Shown piece by piece: positions 1-8,732 of a stretch of 64,000 nucleotides of DNA. The position numbers and the translations under genes were made by a program. The notes under the pieces were generated by a model, which worked only from the letters and a program-made list of their open reading frames with translations, had not been told where the DNA came from and did no database searches. The stretch's first letter is position 1. Every line of letters begins with the position of its first letter. Source of the DNA: Acidobacteriota bacterium. GTDB taxonomy: Bacteria; Acidobacteriota; Holophagae; Acanthopleuribacterales; Acanthopleuribacteraceae. The stretch lies in the NCBI GenBank assembly GCA_030066195.1, contig JASJCB010000037.1, positions 1 to 64,000 on the forward strand, given 5' to 3'.

Positions 1-311
1 ACAAATGATACAATATTTTCGTCGGAACAAAGATTCTAAGCACTTTGAATCAGTGCCACAAGTGTAACAGATCATCCTTAATGGCTTTTCGGATTAGGTC
101 TAGCTTGAAAAATGTTTTGGGCCGGGCGCCGTTTTGTCGATGTCGGTTTTATCGAGAAAGAAAAAAGTTTATGCTGTCTGCCGCCGGGTTCCCGGCATTT
201 TCTGCTGTTTGGGCGCCTGACTTCGAACACTTATGCCGCGTGGTTTTTGCTATTCTTTTTCTGGTTCGCGGCGCCGGTTCGGCGCCATGAGTAACGAGAC
301 GAGGATTAACT
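1..311. other. gene-free left edge
   Basis: I see no convincing gene here. The short open frames have no recognisable composition or motif and no good ribosome binding site. The final bases carry a GAGG motif seven bases before the ATG of the HAD gene at 312, so any promoter for that gene would lie in this stretch; I could not pick out a clear one. Confidence 0.5.
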
Positions 312-1040
312 ATGAAGCTGACCGATTTTGAAGTTTTGACCTTCGATTGCTACGGCACCCTCATCGATTGGGAAACCGGGATCTTGCAAGCGCTTTGGCC
401 GCTTGCCGTCAAGTCGGCGGAATCTCCGGAACATGATCGCATTCTGGAAGATTTCGGCGCCGAGGAGAGCGCTCAGGAGCTGGAAACGCCCGACTTGAAT
501 TATCGCGAGATCCTGGCTCGGGTTCACCGGCGCCTCGCGCACCGATGGGGCCTGGAATCCACCCCGGAAGCGGCGCAAACCTTCGGCGCCTCCGTACCCG
601 ACTGGCCCGCTTTTGCCGATTCCGTATCGTCATTGATGTACCTGGCCAAGTATTACAAGCTGGTCATTCTCTCCAATGTGGACCGCGAGAGTTTTGCGGG
701 CAGCAACCGTCGCTTGGAAGTGACCTTCGACGCCGTCTATACCGCCGAGGATATCGGCTCCTACAAACCCGACAAGCGCAATTTTCAATATATGATCCAA
801 CACGTTTATGACGATTTCGGCATAGAATCGGATAAAATTCTGCACACGGCGCAGAGCCTGTTCCACGACCATGTACCGGCTCGCGAGCATGGTTTGGCCA
901 ACGCTTGGATCGATCGGCGCTATGATGTTGACGGTTGGGGCGCCACCAAGGCGCCCGAACATCATCCCGAGGTCGATTTCCATTACAATAGTCTGGCCGA
1001 CCTGGTAGTAGCGCACCAAAAAGCGCTTCGTGAAGATTGA
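312..1040 (+). CDS. HAD-superfamily hydrolase, haloacid dehalogenase type II-like
   Basis: A 242-residue HAD-fold hydrolase. The N-terminal motif I is FDCYGTLID, with Asp12 as the expected nucleophile. ILSNVD near residue 120 is motif II, and KPDKRNF is the motif III lysine region. A cap domain lies between motifs I and II, as in the L-2-haloacid dehalogenase/phosphatase branch. Family members act through an aspartyl-enzyme intermediate on haloacids or phosphate esters in the cytoplasm; the substrate cannot be read from the sequence. The start has GAGG upstream. An Lrp-type regulator begins 12 bases downstream on the same strand, so the two are probably co-transcribed, which suggests control by an amino acid or small-molecule signal. 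Length is normal for the family. Confidence 0.85.
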   Translation: MKLTDFEVLTFDCYGTLIDWETGILQALWPLAVKSAESPEHDRILEDFGAEESAQELETPDLNYREILARVHRRLAHRWGLESTPEAAQTFGASVPDWPAFADSVSSLMYLAKYYKLVILSNVDRESFAGSNRRLEVTFDAVYTAEDIGSYKPDKRNFQYMIQHVYDDFGIESDKILHTAQSLFHDHVPAREHGLANAWIDRRYDVDGWGATKAPEHHPEVDFHYNSLADLVVAHQKALRED

Positions 1041-1052
1041 CCCGAGGGATTC

Positions 1053-1532
1053 ATGATCGAATACAAACTGGATGCCATTGACCTGCGCATCCTCAGTGAA
1101 ATTCAAGACAATGCCCGCATCACCAATGCCCGGCTGTCGGATAAAATCGGGCTTTCCACCGGCCCTACTCTTCAGCGTGTTCGGCGTTTGGAAAAGTTCG
1201 GTTACATCAAGTGTTATCAGGGAATGGTCGACCTGGCCAAGATCACGCCCGTGGTGCAGGTGCTGACCGAAATCACGCTGGCGCGGCATCACCGCGAGGA
1301 CTTCGAGCGTTTCGAAGCAGCCCTGGCCGATGAGGCGACTGTGCTGGAATGTCACATGGTCAGCGGCGGTTTCGATTACCTGGTCAAGTTCCTTGTCCGG
1401 CACATCGGGCACTACCAGGCCGTGATGGAACGACTGTCCGCATCAAACTTAGGCATCACCAAATACTTCAGCTACATCGTGGTCAAAACGCCCATCGAAC
1501 TGCGTCCGCCGGATATTTCCATTTATACATGA
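1053..1532 (+). CDS. Lrp/AsnC-family transcriptional regulator
   Basis: A 159-residue feast/famine regulator. The N-terminal winged helix-turn-helix (about residues 5-60) contains LDAIDLRILSEIQ and the recognition-helix region LSDKIGLSTGPTLQRVRRLE. The rest matches the RAM ligand-binding/oligomerisation domain, including the turn HMVSGGFDYLVKF. Such proteins form octameric DNA-wrapping assemblies tuned by amino acids. GAGGG sits four bases before the ATG. It lies directly downstream of the HAD gene and upstream of a strong hairpin at 1551, so it closes a two-gene operon. Targets are unknown; the HAD gene or autoregulation are obvious candidates. Confidence 0.92.
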   Translation: MIEYKLDAIDLRILSEIQDNARITNARLSDKIGLSTGPTLQRVRRLEKFGYIKCYQGMVDLAKITPVVQVLTEITLARHHREDFERFEAALADEATVLECHMVSGGFDYLVKFLVRHIGHYQAVMERLSASNLGITKYFSYIVVKTPIELRPPDISIYT

Positions 1533-1550
1533 ACCCCGGACGCGCCGAGG

Positions 1551-1578
1551 GGAAGGCGGTCGCTGCCGACCGCCTTCC
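1551..1578. terminator. perfect 12-bp hairpin between convergent genes
   Basis: GGAAGGCGGTCG (1551-1562) pairs perfectly with CGACCGCCTTCC (1567-1578) around a four-base CTGC loop. It lies between the Lrp gene and the convergent S74-type gene. The T-tract is poor on both sides, so it may work as a bidirectional but weak intrinsic terminator. Confidence 0.7.
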
Positions 1579-1591
1579 TTGAGCATGATGC

Positions 1592-3340
1592 CTATTTGTC
1601 TTTGACCAATTGGTTAACCAGTTTTTCAAGGGCCGCAACGCGGTCTTCCAGTGCTTGCTTTTCCTGTTCCAAACGGGTGATGCGGGCGTCTTTTTCACCG
1701 TCCTTTTCCTCAACCTTCCGGTTCAGGCCCTGGATGGCCGCCATGGCTACGCCGTCGGGATCGATGGAGGTCATGTACTTGTCGTTTGCACCCAGGCCGA
1801 AGGCTTCGTAGAAATCTTGGGACATGACGCCCATGTGGCGGGCTTCGTCACGATCCTTCTTGTACCGCCAGGTGGTGATGGGTAGTTCCACCAGCCGATC
1901 CAGAACCTCGCTGGTATCCACTACTTCGAACTCCTCTTTCAGGTTCACGTCGGACGGGTTGCTGAAGGTGCCGTTCACCGTCAGGTTATTTTGAATGGTA
2001 ACATGGCCGCCGTTAGAGGCACGGTCGATGTTAAAGTAGTCGTTGTTGTTCTGACCGAAGCGGATATCACCGGTATTGTCGATATCGACCTCAGCGCCGC
2101 CCCCGTTGTCGTCGATCCGGAAACCGGAGCTGCCGTTCAGGAAGTTCCAGGTTTCGCTGGTGCTGTTGTTGATCAGGCTGATGATGGTCGAGGTGTTGCT
2201 GTTCAACTCCAGCATGGGTTCGGTACCGGAAGCGCCGGTGTCTTCAACCTTGAACTTGGCGGTGCCGTCCGTCCGTCTGATATGCACGGGAGCATCAGGG
2301 CTGGCGGTACCCACGCCGATATCGTTATCGACATCGATAAACAGCGCGTTGGTGTCGGCGCCCGGACGAATGCGGAAGGGCAGCGCGCTGCCGTTCGTCA
2401 CATCGCGAATGAAGAAGTTGGTTTCGTTGCCGGCCACATCCCAGGTCTGGGGTGCGAAACCGGAGGAACCGTCCTGCTGGAGACGCAGGGTGGGCGTGTC
2501 GCCGTCAATGGTATGAATTTCCACCGAGGGAGTCGAGGTCCCCATGCCCACGCGTCCGCCGTCATCCACATAGAGGGAGTGGGAGGGGGCGTTGGCTTCT
2601 ACGGTGAACGGGGTCCGGCCGCCGGAGATGTCGTCGATGGAGAACTTGGCGGCGCCGCCGTTGGCCGAGGCGTTGGCCGTCAACTGCCAGTCGGTGCGCG
2701 GGAAGGATGCGGCGACAGAAGTATCGTCGAACTTGATGCGCAGGTTGTTCTCTTTGAGCCGGATGGTGTCGAAACCGAAACTTTCACCGTTGACACAGTC
2801 AAAACCGATACAGGCGCTGCCGTCAACGATCAGGTCATCGTTGATGACGAAATCACGCAGAGCCTTGCCCTGCTTGGCCAGGAATTCACCGGCTGATTTT
2901 TCCACCTCGTTGGGGTCGACCGTGCGGCCTTCCAGGATACTGAAGTAATTGGTTTGGCTGAGGGAACCGCGCTTGGGCAGGGTCACGGCCAGGGTCTTGT
3001 AATCACCCATCATCCGCGCCTTAGTAATAGTTTCCCACTGCTCGGCCGTCCAAATCGGGGCTCCGGTGATCTCCACACGCCAGACCCCGTCTTCAAACGG
3101 CTTGCCTTTTTTATCGAACAGTTCGAGGACCGCGGTTTTGCCGCCGTCGAAAGTATTGCTGAAACGGCAAATGGGACCGTACAGCCGCACAGTGTAGGAT
3201 TCGAATTCTCCAATGGGTTGAATGATGATGTGGTCGGGCTCGATGGTCACCTCGGCAACCGAGCCTTGTTGCGCGAGGAGACCGGTCCCGGTCAACATCA
3301 TCAAGATGGTAAACAAAGCCATGAAACGCTTCTCGTACAT
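1592..3340 (-). CDS. secreted protein with C-terminal S74-type intramolecular chaperone domain
   Basis: A 582-residue protein with a signal peptide at residues 1-24 (basic start, then hydrophobic run ending in LLAQQ) and AAGGAG before the ATG. The middle is rich in Asn/Gly/Thr/Asp, like beta-helical fibre proteins, and holds repeated motifs such as TPTLRLQQDGSSGF and SGFRIDDNGGG. The tail from residue 463 is an S74 chaperone-like domain (SDVNLKEEF, then TTWRYKK and HMGVMSQDF), with the Ser/Lys pair expected for self-release of phage tailspike chaperones. A coiled coil (about 540-580) follows. It shares the motif DLIVDGSACIG and most of its architecture with its upstream neighbour at 3658-5355, so the two are tandem paralogues. 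Probable surface or secreted trimeric fibre; ligand unknown. Confidence 0.8.
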   Translation of the reverse strand: MYEKRFMALFTILMMLTGTGLLAQQGSVAEVTIEPDHIIIQPIGEFESYTVRLYGPICRFSNTFDGGKTAVLELFDKKGKPFEDGVWRVEITGAPIWTAEQWETITKARMMGDYKTLAVTLPKRGSLSQTNYFSILEGRTVDPNEVEKSAGEFLAKQGKALRDFVINDDLIVDGSACIGFDCVNGESFGFDTIRLKENNLRIKFDDTSVAASFPRTDWQLTANASANGGAAKFSIDDISGGRTPFTVEANAPSHSLYVDDGGRVGMGTSTPSVEIHTIDGDTPTLRLQQDGSSGFAPQTWDVAGNETNFFIRDVTNGSALPFRIRPGADTNALFIDVDNDIGVGTASPDAPVHIRRTDGTAKFKVEDTGASGTEPMLELNSNTSTIISLINNSTSETWNFLNGSSGFRIDDNGGGAEVDIDNTGDIRFGQNNNDYFNIDRASNGGHVTIQNNLTVNGTFSNPSDVNLKEEFEVVDTSEVLDRLVELPITTWRYKKDRDEARHMGVMSQDFYEAFGLGANDKYMTSIDPDGVAMAAIQGLNRKVEEKDGEKDARITRLEQEKQALEDRVAALEKLVNQLVKDK

Positions 3341-3604
3341 TTTTTTGCTCCTTGTAGTTCAAGAAGTTCAATCTGGATCCATACGAAGGCGATTCCGGCT
3401 GAGAAGCCGCGAGTATACGCGCGCAACCGCCCAAGTAAAGGCCGGCCGTACGTGTGGAAGGCGCCCTCGCATCCATGGGTCTCCACACCCTTGGTGTGTT
3501 GTAAAACCGGATTATCTCATATGAATCCGCTGTTCGGGAAATTAGTTTGAACTTTAAGGCGCTAAAATATGGCGCATGAGAAAAAATATACCACGTGAAA
3601 AAGA

Positions 3605-3634
3605 AACGGGGCGACCATTTCCGGTCGCCCCGTT
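3605..3634 (-). terminator. intrinsic terminator of the upstream S74-type gene
   Basis: AACGGGGCGACC and GGTCGCCCCGTT form a perfect 12-bp stem with a six-base loop. Read on the minus strand it is followed by TTTCTTTTTC, a classical U-tract. It sits 24 bases after the stop of the 3658-5355 gene, so the two paralogues are probably transcribed separately. Confidence 0.85.
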
Positions 3635-3657
3635 GTCAGCTTGTTTTGTGTTGATAC

Positions 3658-5355
3658 CTACTGGTCAGCCAGCTTGTTGACCAGGGCTTCCAGAGCGGCC
3701 AGGCGCTCTTCCAGCTTCTGGTTCTTGGCCTTCAGGCTTGTGATTTCATCGTTCTTCTGATCGACCTTCCGGTTCAAGCCCTGGATGGCGGCCATGGCCA
3801 CACCATTGGGGTCCATCAGGCCCATGGACGTATCGGAATTACCCAAACCGAAGGCCTGGTAGAAATCCTGCGCCATGACGCCCATGTGGCGGCCGGGCAT
3901 GTGGTTTTCTTTGTACTGCCAGGTCATCACGGGCAGTTCAATTACTTTTTCCAGAACTTCAACGGGATCTACTACTTGGAAATCTTTCTTCATGTTGATG
4001 TCGGAAGAAACAGTGCCGAAGATAGTGCCGCTAACAGTCAGGTCATTGATAATCGTTACATCGCCGCCTGCCGCGTTGCCGCTAATGGTTAAGAAACCGC
4101 TGTTGTTCTGACCCATTTTGATCGTACCGTTGTTGTTGATTTCAAACTCGGCGCCGCCGCCGTTGTCGTCGATACGGAAACCGGCACTACCGTTGAGGAA
4201 GTTGTAGATCTCGGTGGTGGCACCGTTTTCCAGGCTGAACTGGGCCGCCTGGCCCACGCCTTTAATCAAAACGGAAGCGGTTGTGGAGGCATCTTGAACG
4301 GTCAGAATCGTCGAAGGGGCATTCGTGCCGATGCCGACGCCGGTGCCGGTCATGGTCAGGGCGTTAGTATCCGCGCCGGGGTAGATGCGGAAGGGCAGAT
4401 CGCTGCCGCCGGTGACATCGCGGAAGAACAGGTTTGCCTCGTTACCGGCCAGGTCCCAGGTTTGGGCGGTGAAACCGGAAGAACCGTCCTGCTCCAGGCG
4501 CAGGGTGGGGGTGTTGCCGGTTTTCACGTGGATGTCGGATACAGGAGCATCGGTGCCAAGACCCAAGCGACCGCCGTCGTCCAGGTAGAGCGAACTGGAA
4601 GAGGCGCCGTATTCAATAGTGAAGGGACTCGCGCCGTTATCGATGCTGTCAACGGAAAACTTGTTTTTGCCGCCGTTGCTGGAATCGTTGAAGGTCAACT
4701 GCCAGTCGACGGTGGGGAAGCTGGCGGTGTTGGAAGTATCCTGGGCTTTGATGCGCAGGTTGTTTTCTTTCAAGCGCAAGGTGTCGAAGCCGAAGGATTC
4801 GCCGTTCACGCAGTCCTGACCGATACAGGCGGAGCCGTCAACAATCAGGTCGTCCAGGATCTGCTGGTCAAGCGTGCCGCCGTCGGTGTCGTCGATGATA
4901 CCGCCGCCCTCGGCTTTACCCAGAATGCGGTCGGCCAGTTCGCGCTCGGTGTAGGGAGTAACGAACTCGCCCTGCAAAATGGAGAAGCTGCCGCTGGTCA
5001 CGTAGCGGTCGCCCTTTTCGGCCATGCGGTTACCGTCGGTGTAGGGCAGAACACGGTTGGGGATACCGGTGATTTCGTACTTGTAGAGACCATCTTTCAT
5101 CAGCTCGCCGTCGGGAGTGAACTGGTCCAGCACGGCGTTTTCATCGCCTGCGAGGTTGAACTCGAAACGGCCGGAGGGGCCGGTAACCACCACGTGGAAG
5201 GCTTTGAATTCGCCTGCCGTTTGGATGGTAACTTGATCGGGGTGGATGGTGGTTTCGGCGACATTTTTGGGGCCTTTGGCCCAGAGGCACAGGCTGGAGA
5301 ATGCCAGCATCAACGCAAAACTGGCACAGAAAGACGGAACTCGATGCTTAGCCAT
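3658..5355 (-). CDS. secreted protein with S74-type intramolecular chaperone domain (paralogue)
   Basis: A 565-residue protein. I chose the ATG at 5355 because CAGGAG lies just before it and a signal peptide (about residues 1-27, ending near LCLWAKG) follows. The frame extends further upstream but without a better start. The N-terminal domain resembles its neighbour (VAETTIHPDQVTIQTAGEF versus VAEVTIEPDHIIIQPIGEF). Shared motifs DLIVDGSACIG, TPTLRLEQDGSSGF and GSAGFRIDDNGGGAEF mark a fibre-like body. The tail has the S74 signature (SSDINMKKDF, MTWQYKE, HMGVMAQDF) followed by a coiled coil to the C-terminus. It is most likely exported and trimeric. A strong terminator follows. The role (adhesin, appendage or sheath) is not decidable from sequence. 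Confidence 0.8.
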   Translation of the reverse strand: MAKHRVPSFCASFALMLAFSSLCLWAKGPKNVAETTIHPDQVTIQTAGEFKAFHVVVTGPSGRFEFNLAGDENAVLDQFTPDGELMKDGLYKYEITGIPNRVLPYTDGNRMAEKGDRYVTSGSFSILQGEFVTPYTERELADRILGKAEGGGIIDDTDGGTLDQQILDDLIVDGSACIGQDCVNGESFGFDTLRLKENNLRIKAQDTSNTASFPTVDWQLTFNDSSNGGKNKFSVDSIDNGASPFTIEYGASSSSLYLDDGGRLGLGTDAPVSDIHVKTGNTPTLRLEQDGSSGFTAQTWDLAGNEANLFFRDVTGGSDLPFRIYPGADTNALTMTGTGVGIGTNAPSTILTVQDASTTASVLIKGVGQAAQFSLENGATTEIYNFLNGSAGFRIDDNGGGAEFEINNNGTIKMGQNNSGFLTISGNAAGGDVTIINDLTVSGTIFGTVSSDINMKKDFQVVDPVEVLEKVIELPVMTWQYKENHMPGRHMGVMAQDFYQAFGLGNSDTSMGLMDPNGVAMAAIQGLNRKVDQKNDEITSLKAKNQKLEERLAALEALVNKLADQ

Positions 5356-5596
5356 GGAACTTACTCCTGTTGTTCTGAAGAAAAAGTAGGGTTTGGGTAA
5401 AAAGTGGTGAGCAATATTTGAAATATTCAACACTTGTAGATGCAGCTCATGTACCACATCTTATGTGCATCGGACCGTGATGTCAACTTGAGATTGTAGC
5501 TTTTCCCGTGTTTGATACAGCCGGCATCTCTTCAAACCGGGTGAATTATTTCAATCCAACTGATTTACTCAAGTGATCGAATTGTGAATTTCCTCA

Positions 5597-6901
5597 TTAG
5601 AACCTGATGGTAAAGCGGGTCGGCAGACCCTCCGGGCTTTCCAGCGAATAGTCAAAACCATGTTGGTTCAAGATCTCGCTGATCAATGTCAATCCAATCC
5701 CCTGGCCTTCCCGTTTGGTGGTGTAGAAGGGGGTGAACAGGGACGACATCACCTCGGGTGAAATGCCCCCGCCGCTGTCCTCGACCACCAGTACGGGGCG
5801 TCCTTCCTCCTGAAGCCAACGGACGGTGACAGTCCCCTCGTTCCCGATCGCCTCGACCGCGTTTTTGAGAATGTTCAGCAGGACCTGCTCCATCTGCTGG
5901 GCGTCCAAGGCAATCACCGGCGGCGCGCTCTCCATCACCTCGTGTAATTCGATGTTTCGCGCTTCCAGTTGCGGCCCCAGCAGGCGGACCACGCGACGCA
6001 CCAGGGCCGGCGCATCGGTGGGAGCCTTGTGGGGCGGCGGCAACCTGGCCACGGAGGCATAGTCGGCCATGAAGCTGTTGAGGTGTTCGGTGCGCGAGAT
6101 GACCACGTTCAAAGCGGTTTCGAAATCCTCGCGATCCTCCTCGCGAATCTGATCGCGGTATTGCAGGCAGGAATGCAGCAGGCTGTTGGCGGCGCCTACG
6201 GAGTTATTGATCTCGTGGGTCATGATGCGGATCAGTTTGTCGTAGGCGGTCTTTTCGGTACGACGCAACTCCTCGGTCAGTTCGTCGATGATGATGAAAT
6301 CGCGGTAGTGTCCGCGATCCAGGAAATGAGCGCGGGTGCACTTCATGCGACGTCGGCCCGAGAAGGGAATCACTTTGGCCTCGTCAGGCTCCACCTCCGC
6401 CAATGCCGAGGCGAGCGGAGTGCCCAGGTCTTTCAGGGAGCGGCCGATCATCCGCTCGGCCTCCAACTGAAACATACGGGCCAGGCTGGGATTGACCGTG
6501 GCAATGCGGCCCTCGAAATCGAAGGTCATGATGCCCGCGGGCGAAACCTCCAAGACACTGTTGAGGAAATGCGCCTGTTCCCGGTTGGCCACCCGCTCGC
6601 GCCGCAGCCTTTCGGCCATGCGGTTGTAGATGTCGATCAAGCGGTCCATCTCATCGCGGCCCATGGGCCGCACCCGCGTGGTGAAATCGTTTTCCTGCAA
6701 CATCTGGGTGGTTTCGGCCAGAACCTCCAGCGGACCGAAGATTTGATGGATCAGGCGAATGCCGAAGATCAGCAGCAGGGCCAACCCGGCCTCGGCCAAT
6801 ACCAACAGCCAGACGCGCTCGGCCAGGAACGCCACCACAAGGCCGCCGGCCAGGACGTAAAACGTGAACAGGTAAATGAAGAAGCGGGTTTTGATGCTCA
6901 T
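5597..6901 (-). CDS. NtrY-like sensor histidine kinase
   Basis: A 434-residue membrane kinase. Two transmembrane segments (about 8-26 and 29-50) enclose almost no periplasmic loop, so it probably senses through the membrane or cytoplasmic side. A HAMP linker (55-105), a PAS domain (110-210), the H-box MTHEINNSVG with phospho-accepting His229, and an ATPase domain with NILKNAVEAI (N box), VEDSGGGI (G1) and GQGIGLTLI (G2) follow. It overlaps the stop of the NtrC-like regulator by four bases (ATGA), so the two are translationally coupled and form a two-component system. The HExN motif is the NtrY/NtrB type. The signal is unknown. Confidence 0.92.
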   Translation of the reverse strand: MSIKTRFFIYLFTFYVLAGGLVVAFLAERVWLLVLAEAGLALLLIFGIRLIHQIFGPLEVLAETTQMLQENDFTTRVRPMGRDEMDRLIDIYNRMAERLRRERVANREQAHFLNSVLEVSPAGIMTFDFEGRIATVNPSLARMFQLEAERMIGRSLKDLGTPLASALAEVEPDEAKVIPFSGRRRMKCTRAHFLDRGHYRDFIIIDELTEELRRTEKTAYDKLIRIMTHEINNSVGAANSLLHSCLQYRDQIREEDREDFETALNVVISRTEHLNSFMADYASVARLPPPHKAPTDAPALVRRVVRLLGPQLEARNIELHEVMESAPPVIALDAQQMEQVLLNILKNAVEAIGNEGTVTVRWLQEEGRPVLVVEDSGGGISPEVMSSLFTPFYTTKREGQGIGLTLISEILNQHGFDYSLESPEGLPTRFTIRF

Positions 6902-8259
6902 GGTTCGATGCCGTACTTTTCCAAGCGGCGGTAAAGCGCGGCGCGGCTCAGGCCCAGCGATTCGGCAACCCGGCTGATATTGCGGTCGTGGTACTTGAGC
7001 GCGTCTTCCACCATGGCCCGTTCCATCTGTTCCAGGGTCATGCTGCCCACGGGCGGCAGGCGGGTGCGGTCGGCGGCGCTCATTTCGGGAGCGAACTGGA
7101 AGTCGTCCGGCTCCAGGACATCGCGACCGGAGATCAGCACGGCGCGCTCCACGGTTTGCTTCAGTTGGCGCACATTGCCGGGCCAGTCGCGCGTGACCAG
7201 GGACCGCACGGCCTGTTCGCTGAAGGACAAATTACTTTTGCGGTAGACCTGGCCGATGCGTTTGAGGAAGTGATCGGCCAGGAGGGGAATGTCGCCGGGA
7301 CGCTCGCGCAACGCGGGCAGGTGGACAGCGATCAGGTTGAGCCGATAGAGCAGGTCCTCGCGAAACTCGCCGGCGGCAACCATATCGTGCAGGGGCCGGT
7401 TGGTGGCCGAGATCACGCGTACATCCACGGTTTTGGATGTGCTGGAGCCCAACGGTTCGAAGCTGCGGTCCTGCAGCACGCGCAGCAACTTCACCTGGCA
7501 GGACGCCTCCAGGTCGCCGATTTCGTCCAGGAAGATGGTGCCCCTGTGCGCCACCTCGAAGCGGCCCTTGCGCGCCACGCCCGCATCGGTAAATGCGCCT
7601 TTCACATGACCGAACATCTCGCTCTCGAACAGGTTGACGGGCATACCCCCCAGGTTCACCTTGATGAAGGCTTCCCGCCCGCGCCGGCTGTTGCGGTGCA
7701 GGGCCTCGGCGATGAGTTCTTTGCCGGTGCCGCTTTCCCCGGTCAGCAGCACGGGCGCCTCGGTAGGCGCCACGCGACCGATGAGTTCCAGGATTTCCAG
7801 GAACTTGGGGTCTTCACCGATCAGTTTGTCGAAATGATAGGTCCGGTCCAACTGGGCGCGGCTCAGACGTTCGCCCTTACCCTTGCCGGCAGCGGTCAGT
7901 CCCAGAACGGTTTTGACGGCGACCAGGATCTGCTCATGGGTCCAGGGTTTGGTGATGAACTCGGAGGCGCCGGCCTGAATACCCTTGACGGCCAGGGAGA
8001 TGGAACCCCACGCGGTCATCAAAATAACGGGGAGTTGAGGATGTTCGCGTTTGATGCGCGCCAGCAAAGCCAACCCCTCTTCGCCGCTGGTATTGCGCGA
8101 GAAATTCATGTCCTGAAGCACCAGTTGGAAATGCCCACGGGAAAGCCGATCGAGCGCCGCCCCGGGATCATGGGCGGACCGGGTGCGATAACCGGCCTGT
8201 TTGAGCAGAAGGGCCAGGGAGGTGCAAACCGAATCATCATCGTCAACTATGAGAATCAT
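6898..8259 (-). CDS. sigma-54-dependent response regulator (NtrC family)
   Basis: A 453-residue enhancer-binding regulator. The ATG at 8259 is preceded by GGAGG at good distance and starts directly at the receiver domain (MILIVDDDDS); the longer open frame upstream has no receiver sequence. The receiver (1-120) has phosphorylation site Asp50. The AAA+ domain (145-380) has Walker A GESGTGKE at 174 and the sigma-54 contact loop GAFTDA at 221-226, a tolerated variant of GAFTGA. A Fis-type helix-turn-helix at the C-terminus (SRVAESLGLSRAALYRRL) binds enhancers. Its partner kinase is the next gene. It is divergent from the small lanthipeptide-like gene at 8519, with a palindrome-rich region between them that could hold its binding sites. 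The target regulon is unknown. Confidence 0.95.
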   Translation of the reverse strand: MILIVDDDDSVCTSLALLLKQAGYRTRSAHDPGAALDRLSRGHFQLVLQDMNFSRNTSGEEGLALLARIKREHPQLPVILMTAWGSISLAVKGIQAGASEFITKPWTHEQILVAVKTVLGLTAAGKGKGERLSRAQLDRTYHFDKLIGEDPKFLEILELIGRVAPTEAPVLLTGESGTGKELIAEALHRNSRRGREAFIKVNLGGMPVNLFESEMFGHVKGAFTDAGVARKGRFEVAHRGTIFLDEIGDLEASCQVKLLRVLQDRSFEPLGSSTSKTVDVRVISATNRPLHDMVAAGEFREDLLYRLNLIAVHLPALRERPGDIPLLADHFLKRIGQVYRKSNLSFSEQAVRSLVTRDWPGNVRQLKQTVERAVLISGRDVLEPDDFQFAPEMSAADRTRLPPVGSMTLEQMERAMVEDALKYHDRNISRVAESLGLSRAALYRRLEKYGIEP

Positions 8260-8421
8260 GGACGCCGCCTCCAAATCTCCATCCCGAGGAGTTGTTGTCA
8301 GCCGATTATAGAACGGCGCCGCGTGCTTAGGAACGGAAGATGGGGGATTCAGGCGGGGGAAATTGCAGCACAAAGGCGGCCGTTGTCAGAACCGTTGCGA
8401 TCTCAGGGTGAGATTCAAGAG

Positions 8422-8467
8422 CGGTGTGATTCTTGTCAATTGACAGGTCACACCGACCTGTTAGAAT
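8422..8467 (+). promoter_or_regulatory. sigma-70-type promoter with nested dyads upstream of the RiPP precursor
   Basis: TTGACA (8440-8445) is 16 bases from TAGAAT (8462-8467), about 50 bases before the ATG at 8519. Three inverted repeats overlap it: CGGTGTGA/TCACACCG (8422-8429 and 8448-8455), the perfect palindrome TGTCAATTGACA (8434-8445) covering the -35 box, and CAGGTC/GACCTG (8444-8449 and 8455-8460) inside the spacer. This density suggests an operator for a dimeric regulator. Function is inferred. Confidence 0.6.
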
Positions 8468-8518
8468 AAAGTCGTTTCATTAACTGAAATAACTTCATCA
8501 AATTGAGAGGACGCTACA

Positions 8519-8722
8519 ATGAAAAAGCTATCCCTTAGTGAAATCAAGATCCAAAGCTTCACAACATCCGATATGGAAGAGACCAAGGTCCAAGGCGGGT
8601 TTAACTCGTACCGTCAGTGCACGGGTTATCAGAATTGCGACACGGCCAACCCCGATGACTGCACCGCGGCGGCATTCTGTTCCAACGCCGGTTGTACCTT
8701 GAACTGTACCTACATCTGCTGA
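8519..8722 (+). CDS. lanthipeptide-like RiPP precursor (pinensin-type leader), orphan
   Basis: A 67-residue peptide with GAGAGGA before the ATG. The leader LSLSEIKIQSFTT resembles the leader of pinensin-type class I lanthipeptide precursors (pattern LxLxxIKxQSF), and VQGG at 24-27 is a likely double-glycine export/cleavage site. The predicted core of 40 residues has seven Cys and exactly seven Ser/Thr, with five Cys directly followed by Thr or Ser (QCTG, DCTA, FCSN, GCTL, NCTY). That is the composition expected for multiple thioether rings. No LanB/LanC, radical SAM enzyme, peptidase or exporter lies in the surrounding 60 kb, so maturation would act in trans, or the cysteines form disulphides. 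A terminator-like hairpin follows. The ring pattern and activity are unknown. Confidence 0.75.
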   Translation: MKKLSLSEIKIQSFTTSDMEETKVQGGFNSYRQCTGYQNCDTANPDDCTAAAFCSNAGCTLNCTYIC

Positions 8723-8732
8723 TTGGACCGCG

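Noticed and set aside
1991..2896. Long open frame opposite the S74-type gene (and similar ones opposite atpD, atpA and the kinases)
   Set aside because: Antisense shadows of strongly conserved genes caused by high third-position G+C.
1592..5355. Prophage remnant based on tailspike-like chaperone domains
   Set aside because: Both proteins have signal peptides and their own terminator, and no other phage gene is present.
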